Assembly (NCBI GenBank): GCA_947626155.1
Contig: CANQRC010000003.1
Location: 1 to 47,092 of the forward strand
Length of the DNA: 47,092 bases
Direction of reading: 5' to 3'
Source: an uncultured Clostridia bacterium
Lineage (GTDB): Bacteria > Bacillota > Clostridia > Christensenellales > UBA1242
Shown: piece by piece, positions 1-8,456 of the stretch
Layout of the letters: every line of letters begins with the position of its first letter
Position numbering within the stretch: the first letter of the stretch is position 1
Made by a program: the position numbers and the translations under genes
The notes under the pieces: generated by a model
Database searches by the model: none
Told to the model about the DNA's origin: nothing
Seen by the model: only the letters and a program-made list of their open reading frames with translations

Positions 1-837
1 CCGGGCACTTTTGATGGAAACATAGATGGAAACGGACACACAATAACCTACCATTCAAACAATGTTGTGGACCTTAAAGATACAATTGTTGTTTCAAGAG
101 AAGATACACTTTTTCACCTTTCAACAGAGAACGACAGCACATTTTCAAAAGGTAGCGCTTTGTTTGAAACCTTGTCAAGTGCCAGCACAATCTCTTCATT
201 AAAACTTAAAGTTTCATTCAAAGTGAAAGGGGATAACAACTATCAAAATTGGTTTAGAACAAACTTGCTTCTTGCTGGGCTTGCCATTGAAAACAGAGGA
301 CACATTGACGGAGTTGAACTGGTTGAGTTGTCCACTGGCTTCTATGCGCAAGGCCACCAAAGCCAAACAGTTATAACTGCCTATGGTGGAATTGTTGGAA
401 GAAATTATGGCGAATCTGCCGAAATTAAAAATTGCAAAATATCTGCACCAATTCAGTTCTTTGATTTGGGCTACAAAATGGCAATTTTCTACGGCGGAGT
501 TGCTGCGTTTAATTATTCAAAGATAAGCACCTGCGACGCCAATAACAAAATCACACTTTCCTTTACAAGTCCTGACAGCAGCATTGCTCAAATTGGGGGC
601 ATTGCTTGCTCTAGCACAAGCGCTTCAACCTCAGTTATTGATAAATGCACCTCTTCATTTAATGTCAATATATCCTGCAGCGCCGGGCTGTGCAAGGGAA
701 ATATTGCCGGCGTTGTTGTGTGCGGAAGAGGAAAAGTTGAAGTGGACGAGACAAAAATAACAGCCACAATGAGCCCAGACACTTTTGATGGCGTTAAATT
801 TAGCAAAGTTAACTGTTACAACGGCGGAAGAGGTTAA
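1..837 (+). CDS. Partial GLUG-type repetitive surface protein (3' end only)
   Basis: The frame is open from the first base of the window to a TAA at 835-837, so the true start lies upstream; a GTG at 67 is not needed as a start. The first codons encode a module of the form FDGN-DGNGHTI, the same type seen three times in the giant protein at 11495. Downstream come loose repeats of the GLUG kind, each a 'GG(I/V)-x(2-4)-N/S' turn followed by a polar strand (YGGIVGRNYG, YGGVAAFNYS, IGGIACSS). Such repeats are known from right-handed beta-helix surface adhesins. There is no C-terminal membrane segment, LPXTG motif or choline-binding repeat, so either it is secreted or it attaches by an upstream domain outside the window. 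The identity of the full protein is unknown. Confidence 0.75.
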   Translation, partial: PGTFDGNIDGNGHTITYHSNNVVDLKDTIVVSREDTLFHLSTENDSTFSKGSALFETLSSASTISSLKLKVSFKVKGDNNYQNWFRTNLLLAGLAIENRGHIDGVELVELSTGFYAQGHQSQTVITAYGGIVGRNYGESAEIKNCKISAPIQFFDLGYKMAIFYGGVAAFNYSKISTCDANNKITLSFTSPDSSIAQIGGIACSSTSASTSVIDKCTSSFNVNISCSAGLCKGNIAGVVVCGRGKVEVDETKITATMSPDTFDGVKFSKVNCYNGGRG

Positions 838-856
838 TTTGGAATAGATAACAATA

Positions 857-905
857 AAAAAGAGTATAAATAGAATGTGAAAAAATATGTTTATGCTCTT
901 TTTTT
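857..905 (+). terminator. Hairpin with T-run, overlapping the next start codon
   Basis: A ten-pair stem (861-870 with 890-899, one G-T wobble), extendable through an A-run and T-run, is followed by a run of T. It is placed to end the upstream surface-protein transcript, but the GTG start (877) of the next gene lies in its loop and the T-run lies in that gene's codons. It may instead act as a translation-masking hairpin. Confidence 0.45.
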
Positions 906-1719
906 ATGCCTTGTTTGCTGCGTCTTTTGCCTTTCGGGATGCGGTCAGGCAAGCGTGCCAGGTGAGATTTTTGAGAAAAACGCTTTTAGAATTTTGAGGC
1001 AAGTTGACGGGGAGGGGAAGATAACGCTCTCATACATTTTCCCCGTGAATAGTGAGAAACTTGAAAAGTTAGATTTTGACGAGACGGATGTTAAAATTTA
1101 CAAATTTTATCTCTCAAACTTTGTCTCTACTTTGGCGGAGAAATATAAAGAAAATGCAAATGACGGCACAAAAATTTCAAGATGCGTCTACTACACCGAT
1201 GTTGACGGCGTGGGCTTTTCTATTGAGTTTGCCTCTTTGCAGGCACAAAAGGATTTTTTCAAAGTTGACGAGAATGAGCAGACCGATTTAAACACAAAAA
1301 CTTCAGGATTTTTCATTAAAAAAGTGAAAATAAACACCGCTTTTCCAATTTCCAGCAAACAGTCCGCAGAGAACATCAAGGATGTATGCAAATTGGCAAT
1401 TCAAACTTGGACAGGGCAAAATCAGATTGAAAAAGAAAAGAGCGCCGCTTTTGCAGCCATTCTTGACGAGAGCCTTTTCATTTATGACACGGCTTCCGCA
1501 AACAACACCCTAAAATCCGAGGTTATGTATGAGGGAAAGGGGCTGAAACACAATGTTTTTATCAAGTCCCAAGACCAGATGGGTGACAACTGCGAAATTG
1601 AATATTTTGTCACCTATCCAAACACGCCAATTTGGTATTTGGCGGCACTTTTGCTTGTTCCAATTGGTATGGCGGCGGCGTATTTTTATCTTAAAAACAA
1701 AAAATTGAAGAAAAATTAA
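877..1719 (+). CDS. Lipoprotein with C-terminal transmembrane anchor, unknown function
   Basis: This 280-residue protein starts with a signal peptide (MKK, a hydrophobic stretch, lipobox LSGC with the lipidated Cys at 22), so the mature N-terminus should be lipid-linked on the outer face of the membrane. A second membrane segment lies near residues 252-271, followed by a short lysine-rich tail, so it should be tethered at both ends. The middle has no motif I can name; the layout recalls LppM-like lipoproteins, which I offer only as a suggestion. The GTG start is forced: an in-frame TAG ends one codon upstream of AAT-GTG, and the signal peptide begins immediately. There is no Shine-Dalgarno sequence, and a TATAAA (865-870) sits exactly 6 nt before the GTG, as at the leaderless genes elsewhere in the window, though no good -35 is visible. 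Confidence 0.7.
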   Translation: MKKYVYALFLCLVCCVFCLSGCGQASVPGEIFEKNAFRILRQVDGEGKITLSYIFPVNSEKLEKLDFDETDVKIYKFYLSNFVSTLAEKYKENANDGTKISRCVYYTDVDGVGFSIEFASLQAQKDFFKVDENEQTDLNTKTSGFFIKKVKINTAFPISSKQSAENIKDVCKLAIQTWTGQNQIEKEKSAAFAAILDESLFIYDTASANNTLKSEVMYEGKGLKHNVFIKSQDQMGDNCEIEYFVTYPNTPIWYLAALLLVPIGMAAAYFYLKNKKLKKN

Positions 1720-1760
1720 CAAATTTTGGCGGCTAAATAGCCCATTTTTGCCCAAAAGTC

Positions 1761-1789
1761 TTGTGTTTTTTCTTTTTTAGTGCTATACT
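1761..1789 (+). promoter_or_regulatory. Promoter of typA (extended -10)
   Basis: TTGTGT (1761-1766), a 17-bp spacer and TATACT (1784-1789), the -10 preceded by TGC to give an extended -10. The expected start of transcription is near 1796, leaving a leader of about 20 nt that contains the Shine-Dalgarno sequence AAGGAAG. Confidence 0.75.
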
Positions 1790-1815
1790 ATATAAGTTGT
1801 AAAAAAGGAAGAATT

Positions 1816-3648
1816 ATGAAAAACGAAAACATAAGAAATGTGGCAATCATTGCCCACGTAGACCACGGCAAGACTTCTCTTGTTAACGAAATGCTTAAAC
1901 AAGGAAATGTTTTTAGAGAAAATCAGGTTGTTGAAGATAGAGTTATGGACAGCAACGCGCTTGAAAGAGAAAGAGGAATCACCATTCTCTCAAAAAACAC
2001 TTCTTGCTTTTATAATGGCATAAAAATCAACGTTGTTGACACCCCAGGCCACGCCGACTTTGGCGGAGAGGTTGAAAGGGTGCTGAAAATGGTTGACGGT
2101 GTTTTGCTTGTTGTTGACGCCTTCGAGGGCCCTATGCCACAAACAAGATTTGTGCTTGAAAAGGCGCTTGCGCTTAAACTTAAAGTTGTTGTGGTGATAA
2201 ACAAAATTGACCGCCCAGACGCAAGAATAAAAGAGGTGATTGACGAGGTTTTGGAACTGTTTTTGGAGCTTGACGCCGATGACGACCAACTTAACTCTCC
2301 ATTTGTTTTTGCCTCTGCAAGAATGGGCGTCGCATCCACTGACCCCGACCAAAAAGGCACAGACATGAAGCCTCTTTTTGAGACACTTATCAAACACATT
2401 CCTGCTCCAGAGGGCGAGGCGGACAAGCCATTAAAACTTTTGATTTCCTCCGCCGAACACAACGATTATGTTGGAAAACTTGCCGTTGGAAAGGTTGAAA
2501 GAGGAAGCATTAAAGTTGGGCAAAATGTTGTTGTTTGCAACTATCACGACCCTGCAAAAAAAGTCAGGTCAAAAATTGTCAGCCTGTTTGTTTATGAGGG
2601 CTTGAAGCGTGTGCCTGTGGAAAGCGCAACTGTGGGCGAAATTGTCTGTGTTGCCGGGCTTGAAGATGTTACAATTGGCGACACAATCTGCGAGGAAGAG
2701 GCAATTGAGCCTATTGAATTTGTGAAAATTGCCGAGCCAAGCGTTGAGATGACCTTCATGGTCAACGACAGCCCATTCGCGGGAAAAGAGGGCAAGTTTG
2801 TCACGTCCCGTCACCTTCGCGATAGGCTTTACAAAGAGGCGGTCAAAGATTTGTCACTTCGCGTCACTGACGGCGACACTGCGGAAAAGTTTAAAGTTTG
2901 CGGAAGGGGCGAAATGCACCTTTCAATCCTTATTGAAAACATGAGAAGAGACGGCTACGAATTTCAGGTCAGCCAGCCAAAAGTTTTGATTAAAGAAATT
3001 GATGGCGTTAAGTGTGAGCCAATTGACAGGCTTTTCTTGGATGTCCCTGAGGACTGCGTGGGCGTGGTCATGAACAAAATGGGCGTGAGAAAAGGCGAAC
3101 TTCAAGGCATGACGCCTCATGGAAGCCGCATGAGAATGGAATTTTTAATTCCTTCAAGAGGACTTTTTGGCTTCAAGTCAGAATTTCTCACCGACACAAG
3201 GGGCGAGGGGATAATCAACTCTATCTTTTACGACTATGAACCTTACAAGGGCGAAATCAACCGCCGCGAATTTGGCGCACTGATTGCTCACGAGACGGGA
3301 AAGGCAATTGTCTATGGCCTTTACAACGCTCAGGAGCGCGGCGAACTCTTCATTGGCGCGGGCGTGGACGTCTATGGCGGAATGGTTGTGGGCGCGAACC
3401 CAAAAGGCGGAGATATTGTTGTGAATGTCTGCAAGACAAAACACCTTTCAAACTGCCGTGCGTCTGGCTCTGACGACGCTTTGAGGCTGACCCCTCCAAG
3501 GCTTATGAGTTTGGAAGATTGCATAGAATTTTTGGGCGACGACGAATATTTGGAAGTCACGCCAAAAAATATTAGAATAAGAAAAATTATTCTCGACCAC
3601 AATATGCGTTTGCGTGAGCGCGGAAAGATGCTTAGGGGCGAAATTTAA
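1816..3648 (+). CDS. typA: Translational GTPase TypA/BipA
   Basis: This 610-residue ribosome-binding GTPase is of the EF-G class and is known to help ribosome assembly and stress adaptation. The N-terminal GTPase domain shows the P-loop (AHVDHGKTSL), the switch region (RERGITI), DTPGHADFGGEV and NKID. EF-G-like domains follow, and the C-terminus carries the TypA-typical GLFGFKSEF and GELFIGAGVDVYGGMVVG stretches. Length is normal for the family. The ATG at 1816 is preferred over an in-frame TTG at 1780 because the latter lies upstream of the promoter's -10 box, and 1816 has a good Shine-Dalgarno sequence 6-8 nt upstream. It is monocistronic, with its own promoter and a hairpin terminator just after the stop. 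Confidence 0.97.
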   Translation: MKNENIRNVAIIAHVDHGKTSLVNEMLKQGNVFRENQVVEDRVMDSNALERERGITILSKNTSCFYNGIKINVVDTPGHADFGGEVERVLKMVDGVLLVVDAFEGPMPQTRFVLEKALALKLKVVVVINKIDRPDARIKEVIDEVLELFLELDADDDQLNSPFVFASARMGVASTDPDQKGTDMKPLFETLIKHIPAPEGEADKPLKLLISSAEHNDYVGKLAVGKVERGSIKVGQNVVVCNYHDPAKKVRSKIVSLFVYEGLKRVPVESATVGEIVCVAGLEDVTIGDTICEEEAIEPIEFVKIAEPSVEMTFMVNDSPFAGKEGKFVTSRHLRDRLYKEAVKDLSLRVTDGDTAEKFKVCGRGEMHLSILIENMRRDGYEFQVSQPKVLIKEIDGVKCEPIDRLFLDVPEDCVGVVMNKMGVRKGELQGMTPHGSRMRMEFLIPSRGLFGFKSEFLTDTRGEGIINSIFYDYEPYKGEINRREFGALIAHETGKAIVYGLYNAQERGELFIGAGVDVYGGMVVGANPKGGDIVVNVCKTKHLSNCRASGSDDALRLTPPRLMSLEDCIEFLGDDEYLEVTPKNIRIRKIILDHNMRLRERGKMLRGEI

Positions 3649-3660
3649 CAAATGAGATAA

Positions 3661-3695
3661 AATAGCGTAAAAAATTGACTTTTATGCTATTTTTT
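3661..3695 (+). terminator. typA terminator, interleaved with the next promoter
   Basis: AATAGCGTAAAA (3661-3672) pairs with TTTTATGCTATT (3680-3691) with one G-T wobble; the second arm runs into a T-run. The -35 box of the following gene lies in the loop and first arm-closing base, and the T-run falls in the promoter spacer. Confidence 0.75.
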
Positions 3696-3703
3696 GTTAT
3701 AAT
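3675..3703 (+). promoter_or_regulatory. Leaderless-type promoter of the C45 hydrolase gene
   Basis: TTGACT (3675-3680), a 17-bp spacer and a perfect TATAAT (3698-3703). Six nucleotides separate the -10 from the ATG at 3710, so transcription should begin at or within a base of the start codon. Confidence 0.85.
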
Positions 3704-3709
3704 AAAAGC

Positions 3710-4753
3710 ATGAAAAGGTGGAATGTAAAATATAAGTTTGACACAATTCCAACAATCAAGGGCAACGACTATGAAATTGGCTTCGCCCTTGGTGAACTTT
3801 TTCGTGGCGAATATAAAAAACTGAAAAAATTTGAAAAACAACTCAGGGACCCAAGGGTGGAGGAATATATTTCTTGGCTTTTGCCAACCTTGCGAAGAAA
3901 TTGCCGCCCAGCCTATGACGAAATGTGCGGAAGGGCAGACGGGGCAAAGATTGACATCAAAATTGTTGCTCTCAGCCTCTGCCAAACAGAATTAAGAGGA
4001 ATAATTTCTGAGGATTGCACAACAATCATGGTTTCCGCTCCAAAAAACAGCCTGCTGGCGCATAATGAAGACGGCGCTTATGAAAAATACAACATGAGAG
4101 TTGTTAAAATTGAAAGACAAAAAAGTTGCGCCCATTATGAAATTGCCTGCGCGCGCTTTCTTTCCACTTCCACATTTTTTGTTTCAAAAAATTTGGTTTA
4201 TTCAATGAATTCTCTTGCAACAAACAAAGTTGACATAAAAAGTATGCCAACATACTGTTTTAGAAAACTGCTTGCGTGCTGCAAAACCTTTGAAGAACTT
4301 TTGGAAGTTGTAAAAAACACGCCAATAACAACCGCGGTTGGAATAAATGTGTGCGACGTCAAGAGCAAAAAGTTTTATTACATAGAAAAAGTGCTTGACG
4401 GATTTGACATAAAGCCAATTGAGGGAATAAACCTGCACACAAATCACATTTTGGCAAAGAAATTTTTGAAGTTCAGGCCAGACCGCTTACGCAAGGTTTC
4501 CACTTCGCTTTCAAGGTACACCATTGCAAAAAGCATAATAGGTGACAAAACAGACATGGGCGTGGACGAGGCTTTTAAGACCTTAACCTATTACAATACT
4601 TGTGACTTCAATTCGGTTATGGTGAAGGGCAATACGGGCTGCCACAGCAAAACTTTTGGCACATATATTTTGGATTTAAACAACAAATTAAGTTGTTTGT
4701 ATGTTCACAATAAGAAGAAAACAGTCTTCGACTTTGATTTGCCTAAATTTTAA
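3710..4753 (+). CDS. C45-family (acyl-transferase/AAT-like) Ntn hydrolase
   Basis: The 347-residue protein fits the penicillin acyltransferase-like C45 group: an N-terminal helical region with the G-x-x-YEIG-x-x-x-G pattern (18-28), then Cys103 in ISEDCTTIMVS, followed by LLAHNEDG (116-122). In this family autoproteolysis before the Cys frees the catalytic N-terminal nucleophile, and the enzymes cleave or transfer amide-linked acyl groups; the substrate here is unknown. The residue before the Cys is Asp, where Gly is common in characterised members. No signal peptide is visible, so it should be cytoplasmic. It is monocistronic and lacks a Shine-Dalgarno sequence; the next in-frame ATG is far inside the conserved fold, so the start at 3710 is secure and the mRNA is probably leaderless. 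Confidence is good for the fold and low for the reaction. Confidence 0.7.
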   Translation: MKRWNVKYKFDTIPTIKGNDYEIGFALGELFRGEYKKLKKFEKQLRDPRVEEYISWLLPTLRRNCRPAYDEMCGRADGAKIDIKIVALSLCQTELRGIISEDCTTIMVSAPKNSLLAHNEDGAYEKYNMRVVKIERQKSCAHYEIACARFLSTSTFFVSKNLVYSMNSLATNKVDIKSMPTYCFRKLLACCKTFEELLEVVKNTPITTAVGINVCDVKSKKFYYIEKVLDGFDIKPIEGINLHTNHILAKKFLKFRPDRLRKVSTSLSRYTIAKSIIGDKTDMGVDEAFKTLTYYNTCDFNSVMVKGNTGCHSKTFGTYILDLNNKLSCLYVHNKKKTVFDFDLPKF

Positions 4754-4765
4754 TTAAAATATAAA

Positions 4766-4794
4766 TTGACAAAATTCAATTTTGTTGTTATACT
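4766..4794 (+). promoter_or_regulatory. Leaderless-type promoter of the dnaB operon, with palindromic spacer
   Basis: A consensus TTGACA (4766-4771), 17-bp spacer and TATACT (4789-4794), 6 nt before the ATG at 4801. A perfect 8-bp inverted repeat (4769-4776 and 4778-4785, centre 4777) fills the start of the spacer and could be an operator or a hairpin ending the upstream transcript. Confidence 0.85.
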
Positions 4795-4800
4795 TGTGAT

Positions 4801-5052
4801 ATGATTAACTCTGAAAAGCAACTTCTAAAAAAAAGGATTAAAAGATTGGGGCTCTTTCTTTTAGTTGTTTTTTTGCCGATGGTTGTCATTTCCACTCTTA
4901 TGGCGCTTTATGTTAAAGAGGAGTGGCTAAACATTTTTGTGTGCGTTTTAATCCTTTTCATTTTGTTTGGAATTTATCTTTTTCTTTTAGAAAAATTGGA
5001 CAAGAAAAAAGAAGCGCGCTTGAAGGGCAAGAAAGACCCTTTTTCGGACTGA
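4801..5052 (+). CDS. Small two-helix membrane protein, unknown function
   Basis: The 83-residue protein has a basic N-terminus (KKRIKRL), two predicted membrane helices (about 16-38 and 44-63) and a highly charged lysine-rich C-terminal tail of about 20 residues, suggesting both ends are cytoplasmic. No family is recognised. It is the first gene of the apparent operon leading to dnaB, whose ATG follows 12 nt after this stop. No Shine-Dalgarno sequence is present; the promoter geometry implies a leaderless start. Confidence 0.7.
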   Translation: MINSEKQLLKKRIKRLGLFLLVVFLPMVVISTLMALYVKEEWLNIFVCVLILFILFGIYLFLLEKLDKKKEARLKGKKDPFSD

Positions 5053-5064
5053 CGGAGGAAAAAT

Positions 5065-6423
5065 ATGGCAGATTACAGAATTTTACCAAATAGTTTGGAG
5101 ACAGAGCAGACCATTCTTGGGTGCGTGCTTTTGGACGCCGACGCTCAGGTTCAAATTTTGTCAAAGTGCTCGGTGGACGATTTTTATTCCGAGGCCCACA
5201 GAAACATCTTTGACAGCATGACAAAAATTTACAATAAGTCAATTCCTGTTGACTTTGTTACGCTTTCAAACCAACTTGAAGTTGACAAAAAGTTGGAAGC
5301 GGTTGGCGGAATTGATTATTTGACCTTTTTGACAAACTTTGTGCCATCTGCCGCGAACTACAACCACTATTTGACAATTTTAAAAAACAACTCACTTAGA
5401 AGACACCTTATTTCTCAGGCGAATGAAATCATCACAAACACCTTTGATAGCGAATCCGCTGAGGACGCAATGCAGTTTGCCGAGAAGAAAATTTTTGACC
5501 TTTCGCAAAAAGAAACCTCTTCCGAACTTGAACTTATTGGAAAGCAGGGCGGCACGCTTACAAATGTTTTGAAAAAGATGTCTGAACTTGCCGAGAACAA
5601 GGGAAAATACAGGGGAATTCCAACCGGCTATAAAGATTTTGATGAAATCACAAGCGGGCTTCAAAACAGCGACCTGATTTTGCTTGCGGCAAGGCCGGGC
5701 GTGGGAAAAACCTCTTTTGCAATGAACATTGCGGTGAACAGCGCAATAAACGAGGGCAAAAAAGTGGCAATTTTCTCTTTGGAAATGTCAAGGGAACAAC
5801 TTGTGCAAAGGTCGCTTTCGTCACTTGCGAAAGTCAACTTAAAACACGTCCTCTCTGGCGACATGGATGCTGACGAGTGGAAGCGCGTTTGGACGGCGGA
5901 GAAAAAACTTGCCGAGGCGTCAATTTTTGTTGACGACAGCTCACTCATCACGCCATTTTCAATTATAAGCAAGTGTCGAAAACTGAAAATGACCGAGGGG
6001 CTTGACCTTATTGTTATTGACTATCTTCAACTTATGACCATGGGCAAACAGAACCGCGAAAGCAGAACTCAAGAGGTCAGCGACCTTACAAGAACGCTTA
6101 AAATTGCGGCAAAAGAGTTGAATGTTCCTGTTGTGGTGTTGTCACAACTTTCGCGTGCAGTGGAAATGCGTGAAGACCACAGACCTGTGCTTTCAGACCT
6201 TAGAGAAAGCGGCTCAATAGAGCAGGATGCGGACATCGTGCTTTTCTTATACAACCCAGAAAAGTATTCAGACACCGCAGTTGAGGAAGAGCCTGGCACG
6301 GTTTATCTTCTCATCTCAAAGCACAGAAGTGGAAGCACGGGCGAAGTTAAGTTGAAGTGGGTTGGCGAATATACAACATTCTTAAACTTTGGCGACAAAG
6401 TTAAGGTTGAAGAGCAGCAATAA
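5065..6423 (+). CDS. dnaB: Replicative DNA helicase DnaB
   Basis: This hexameric helicase unwinds DNA 5'-3' at the replication fork. The 452-residue protein has the N-terminal helical domain (LPNSLETEQTILGCVLLD near the start), a linker, and the RecA-like domain with Walker A ARPGVGKTS (about 210-218), the Walker B region LIVIDYLQLM, and the H4 region LSQLSR...RPVLSDLRESGSIEQDAD. Length is normal. It has a strong Shine-Dalgarno sequence (GGAGG) and follows the small membrane protein by 12 nt. In many Firmicutes dnaB sits next to rplI; here rplI is 34 kb away and dnaB instead begins a run with two exported proteins and gltX. Confidence 0.97.
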   Translation: MADYRILPNSLETEQTILGCVLLDADAQVQILSKCSVDDFYSEAHRNIFDSMTKIYNKSIPVDFVTLSNQLEVDKKLEAVGGIDYLTFLTNFVPSAANYNHYLTILKNNSLRRHLISQANEIITNTFDSESAEDAMQFAEKKIFDLSQKETSSELELIGKQGGTLTNVLKKMSELAENKGKYRGIPTGYKDFDEITSGLQNSDLILLAARPGVGKTSFAMNIAVNSAINEGKKVAIFSLEMSREQLVQRSLSSLAKVNLKHVLSGDMDADEWKRVWTAEKKLAEASIFVDDSSLITPFSIISKCRKLKMTEGLDLIVIDYLQLMTMGKQNRESRTQEVSDLTRTLKIAAKELNVPVVVLSQLSRAVEMREDHRPVLSDLRESGSIEQDADIVLFLYNPEKYSDTAVEEEPGTVYLLISKHRSGSTGEVKLKWVGEYTTFLNFGDKVKVEEQQ

Positions 6424-6434
6424 ATGGAGGAAAA

Positions 6435-7301
6435 ATGAAAAAAGGAAAGTGGTTTATAATACTTGCAATCATTGTGGTTTTGGCAGTTGTGCTTACAATT
6501 GTGTTTATAAATTTGTTCACTCCAAAATACACAACCGAACTTGCAAATCAAATAACCTCAATGGCGCAGACGGGCTATTTGGATGAAAAAAACGCAAATT
6601 ATTTGGAAATCAAGGCGTTTTTGGAGCAACAAAAAGACAACCCAGACATAAATGACGAGAAAGACAAGGAAAGAATGGAAAACTATTTGAATTCTTACAA
6701 TGCATTTGTGGTGATGGCAGAATTCTACAGCCGAGAGATGCTTTTCACAAGGCACACAAGTGTGTATGAAAGCAATAAGGATTCCATTATAAAATCATTG
6801 AGCAGCGCAAACAAGTCTGCCGCAGAACTTGCCACTTACTTTAGCAAGAATAAGGATGAGCATCAGCAATATAGGGCGGAGGCTTGGAACACGAAAAAAG
6901 CGCAACTCAAATCTTGGTTCGACAACACTTGCAACGCCTTTGTAAGGCTTTCAAGCATTTACACTTCGTGCGTAACATCGGCAATGATGAACAACGAGAT
7001 GTCCAGGGCGGTTTTCAAAGTTACAAACTATTGGCTAGCACAAACAAAGGCAGAAATTGAAACAGACGAAAGGTCATCCACAATCTCAGGCGTGTTTTTG
7101 AAAAATATTGCCAACGCATATTACACAAAAGAAAACGCTTGGCGAATTTATAATGTGGAGTATGACCAGGCCGCTCTTGCCACAGCAAAGGAAATAAACG
7201 AGGCCGAGGATTTGTCAACTATCAAGACGAAACTTCAAAACTTTACGCAAGGGAATGTTTATTCGGCGAGTGCTGGCGTGTCTGTGGAGGTGATGGCATG
7301 A
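6435..7301 (+). CDS. Membrane-anchored helical protein, unknown function
   Basis: The 288-residue product has a short basic start (MKKGK), one strong membrane helix (about 6-28) with no clear signal-peptidase site, and then a mostly helical, charged extracytoplasmic region rich in Asn, Lys and Glu. No domain is recognised. It has a Shine-Dalgarno sequence (TGGAGG) 11 nt after dnaB, and its last codons overlap the next gene by 4 nt (ATGA), so the two are likely translationally coupled and may act together at the membrane. Confidence 0.65.
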   Translation: MKKGKWFIILAIIVVLAVVLTIVFINLFTPKYTTELANQITSMAQTGYLDEKNANYLEIKAFLEQQKDNPDINDEKDKERMENYLNSYNAFVVMAEFYSREMLFTRHTSVYESNKDSIIKSLSSANKSAAELATYFSKNKDEHQQYRAEAWNTKKAQLKSWFDNTCNAFVRLSSIYTSCVTSAMMNNEMSRAVFKVTNYWLAQTKAEIETDERSSTISGVFLKNIANAYYTKENAWRIYNVEYDQAALATAKEINEAEDLSTIKTKLQNFTQGNVYSASAGVSVEVMA

Positions 7302-8446
7302 AAAAGAAGAGTATTTTGCTTTGTTTAGTTTTGTGTCTTGCGACGGTGTTTGGTGTTTTGGGGTTGACCGGATGTGGCGAAACATCCATTGTGGCCGTGC
7401 AGGCGTCGTTTAAAAACTTAGAGAAGAGATATGAAGACTTTAAAGACGTTTTTGTCACAGAAAAACATGAGGGGGTTGTTGACGGAGGGCTTCAATATGG
7501 CTTGACTGTAAAACTTGGAGAAAACATATTGGCTCAAGAGGAAGACGGATACGCGGTTTTGTCAAGCACCTATAAAGAAATCTTGGAGATTTCCAACGAC
7601 TATGTTTTGTCAAACAAAGAATATTTTGACGGTCTTACCGACAAACAACTTTCTAAAAATTCACAGAACGCCTTAAAAAATGTGAATGATGCGCTTGGCT
7701 CTTATATCTCAGAAATTCCAACCTTTGTTTCAAAAATGAAAGATTTTGATAAAAAACTTGGAATTCTTGAAGATGAAAACGGAACAATATTGCCTGAGAA
7801 CAAGGAAAGCGAGAGGCTTTTGCTGTTGACTTTTAAGAAAGAATATGGAATTCTTGTTTCCAAAAACATAAATTTGGCATCTGCAATTGCAAACTTTGTT
7901 GAAAGCACCGGAGTCTTCAATGTTATAAAAGAAAATGCGCCAGGAAAGAACAATTTTATCACGCTTAAAAATTATATTAGAATAAAACTTCTTCCTATTT
8001 TCAGCGTGTATCGCCTGGACAGAATTGAAAATGTATATAATTTTTCTTCAACCATGGCCGACCAAGGAGATGCCTACGAAAAAGTTAATAATCAACTTAA
8101 AAAACTTGATGATTTGTTTGGAACGTTTAAAGCCAAACTTTTAAATTCTAAAGTTAAAGATATAGGTGAAGATGTTGAAGCCAACACAAAGCTTTTCAAT
8201 CAAATTTTTGAAAAAGCAAACAAATTTTTCACAGCAGAGGCAAATTATCTTTCTGCTTTGCACGACATAGATTTTCACGCGCTTTCCGAAATGGATTACA
8301 GCACCGAAAAATACAGCGCTAAAAATGGCAAGTTTAAAAGAGAAATGGAAATAATTGACATTTTTCTTGGAAGCAATGAAGCGCAAAATAGCGGAATGCT
8401 TATGAGTTTTACCAGCTCAGTTTGCGCGGACTTTGGAATAAATTAA
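7298..8446 (+). CDS. Lipoprotein, helical, unknown function
   Basis: The 382-residue protein has a classic lipoprotein signal: MKKK, a hydrophobic core, and lipobox LTGC with Cys26. The mature part is predicted helical with long charged stretches (for example KNLEKRYEDFKDVF, LKKLDDLFGTFKAKLL) and no recognised domain. It overlaps the membrane-anchored gene at 6435 by 4 nt, and gltX follows 10 nt after. The pairing of a membrane-anchored and a lipid-anchored helical protein suggests a common surface complex; that is inference from layout only. Confidence 0.7.
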   Translation: MKKKSILLCLVLCLATVFGVLGLTGCGETSIVAVQASFKNLEKRYEDFKDVFVTEKHEGVVDGGLQYGLTVKLGENILAQEEDGYAVLSSTYKEILEISNDYVLSNKEYFDGLTDKQLSKNSQNALKNVNDALGSYISEIPTFVSKMKDFDKKLGILEDENGTILPENKESERLLLLTFKKEYGILVSKNINLASAIANFVESTGVFNVIKENAPGKNNFITLKNYIRIKLLPIFSVYRLDRIENVYNFSSTMADQGDAYEKVNNQLKKLDDLFGTFKAKLLNSKVKDIGEDVEANTKLFNQIFEKANKFFTAEANYLSALHDIDFHALSEMDYSTEKYSAKNGKFKREMEIIDIFLGSNEAQNSGMLMSFTSSVCADFGIN

Positions 8447-8456
8447 AAGAGGAATT

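Noticed and set aside
1780..1815. Longer N-terminus for TypA from a TTG at 1780
   Set aside because: It would start upstream of the -10 box of the typA promoter and adds residues foreign to the family; the ATG at 1816 has a Shine-Dalgarno sequence.
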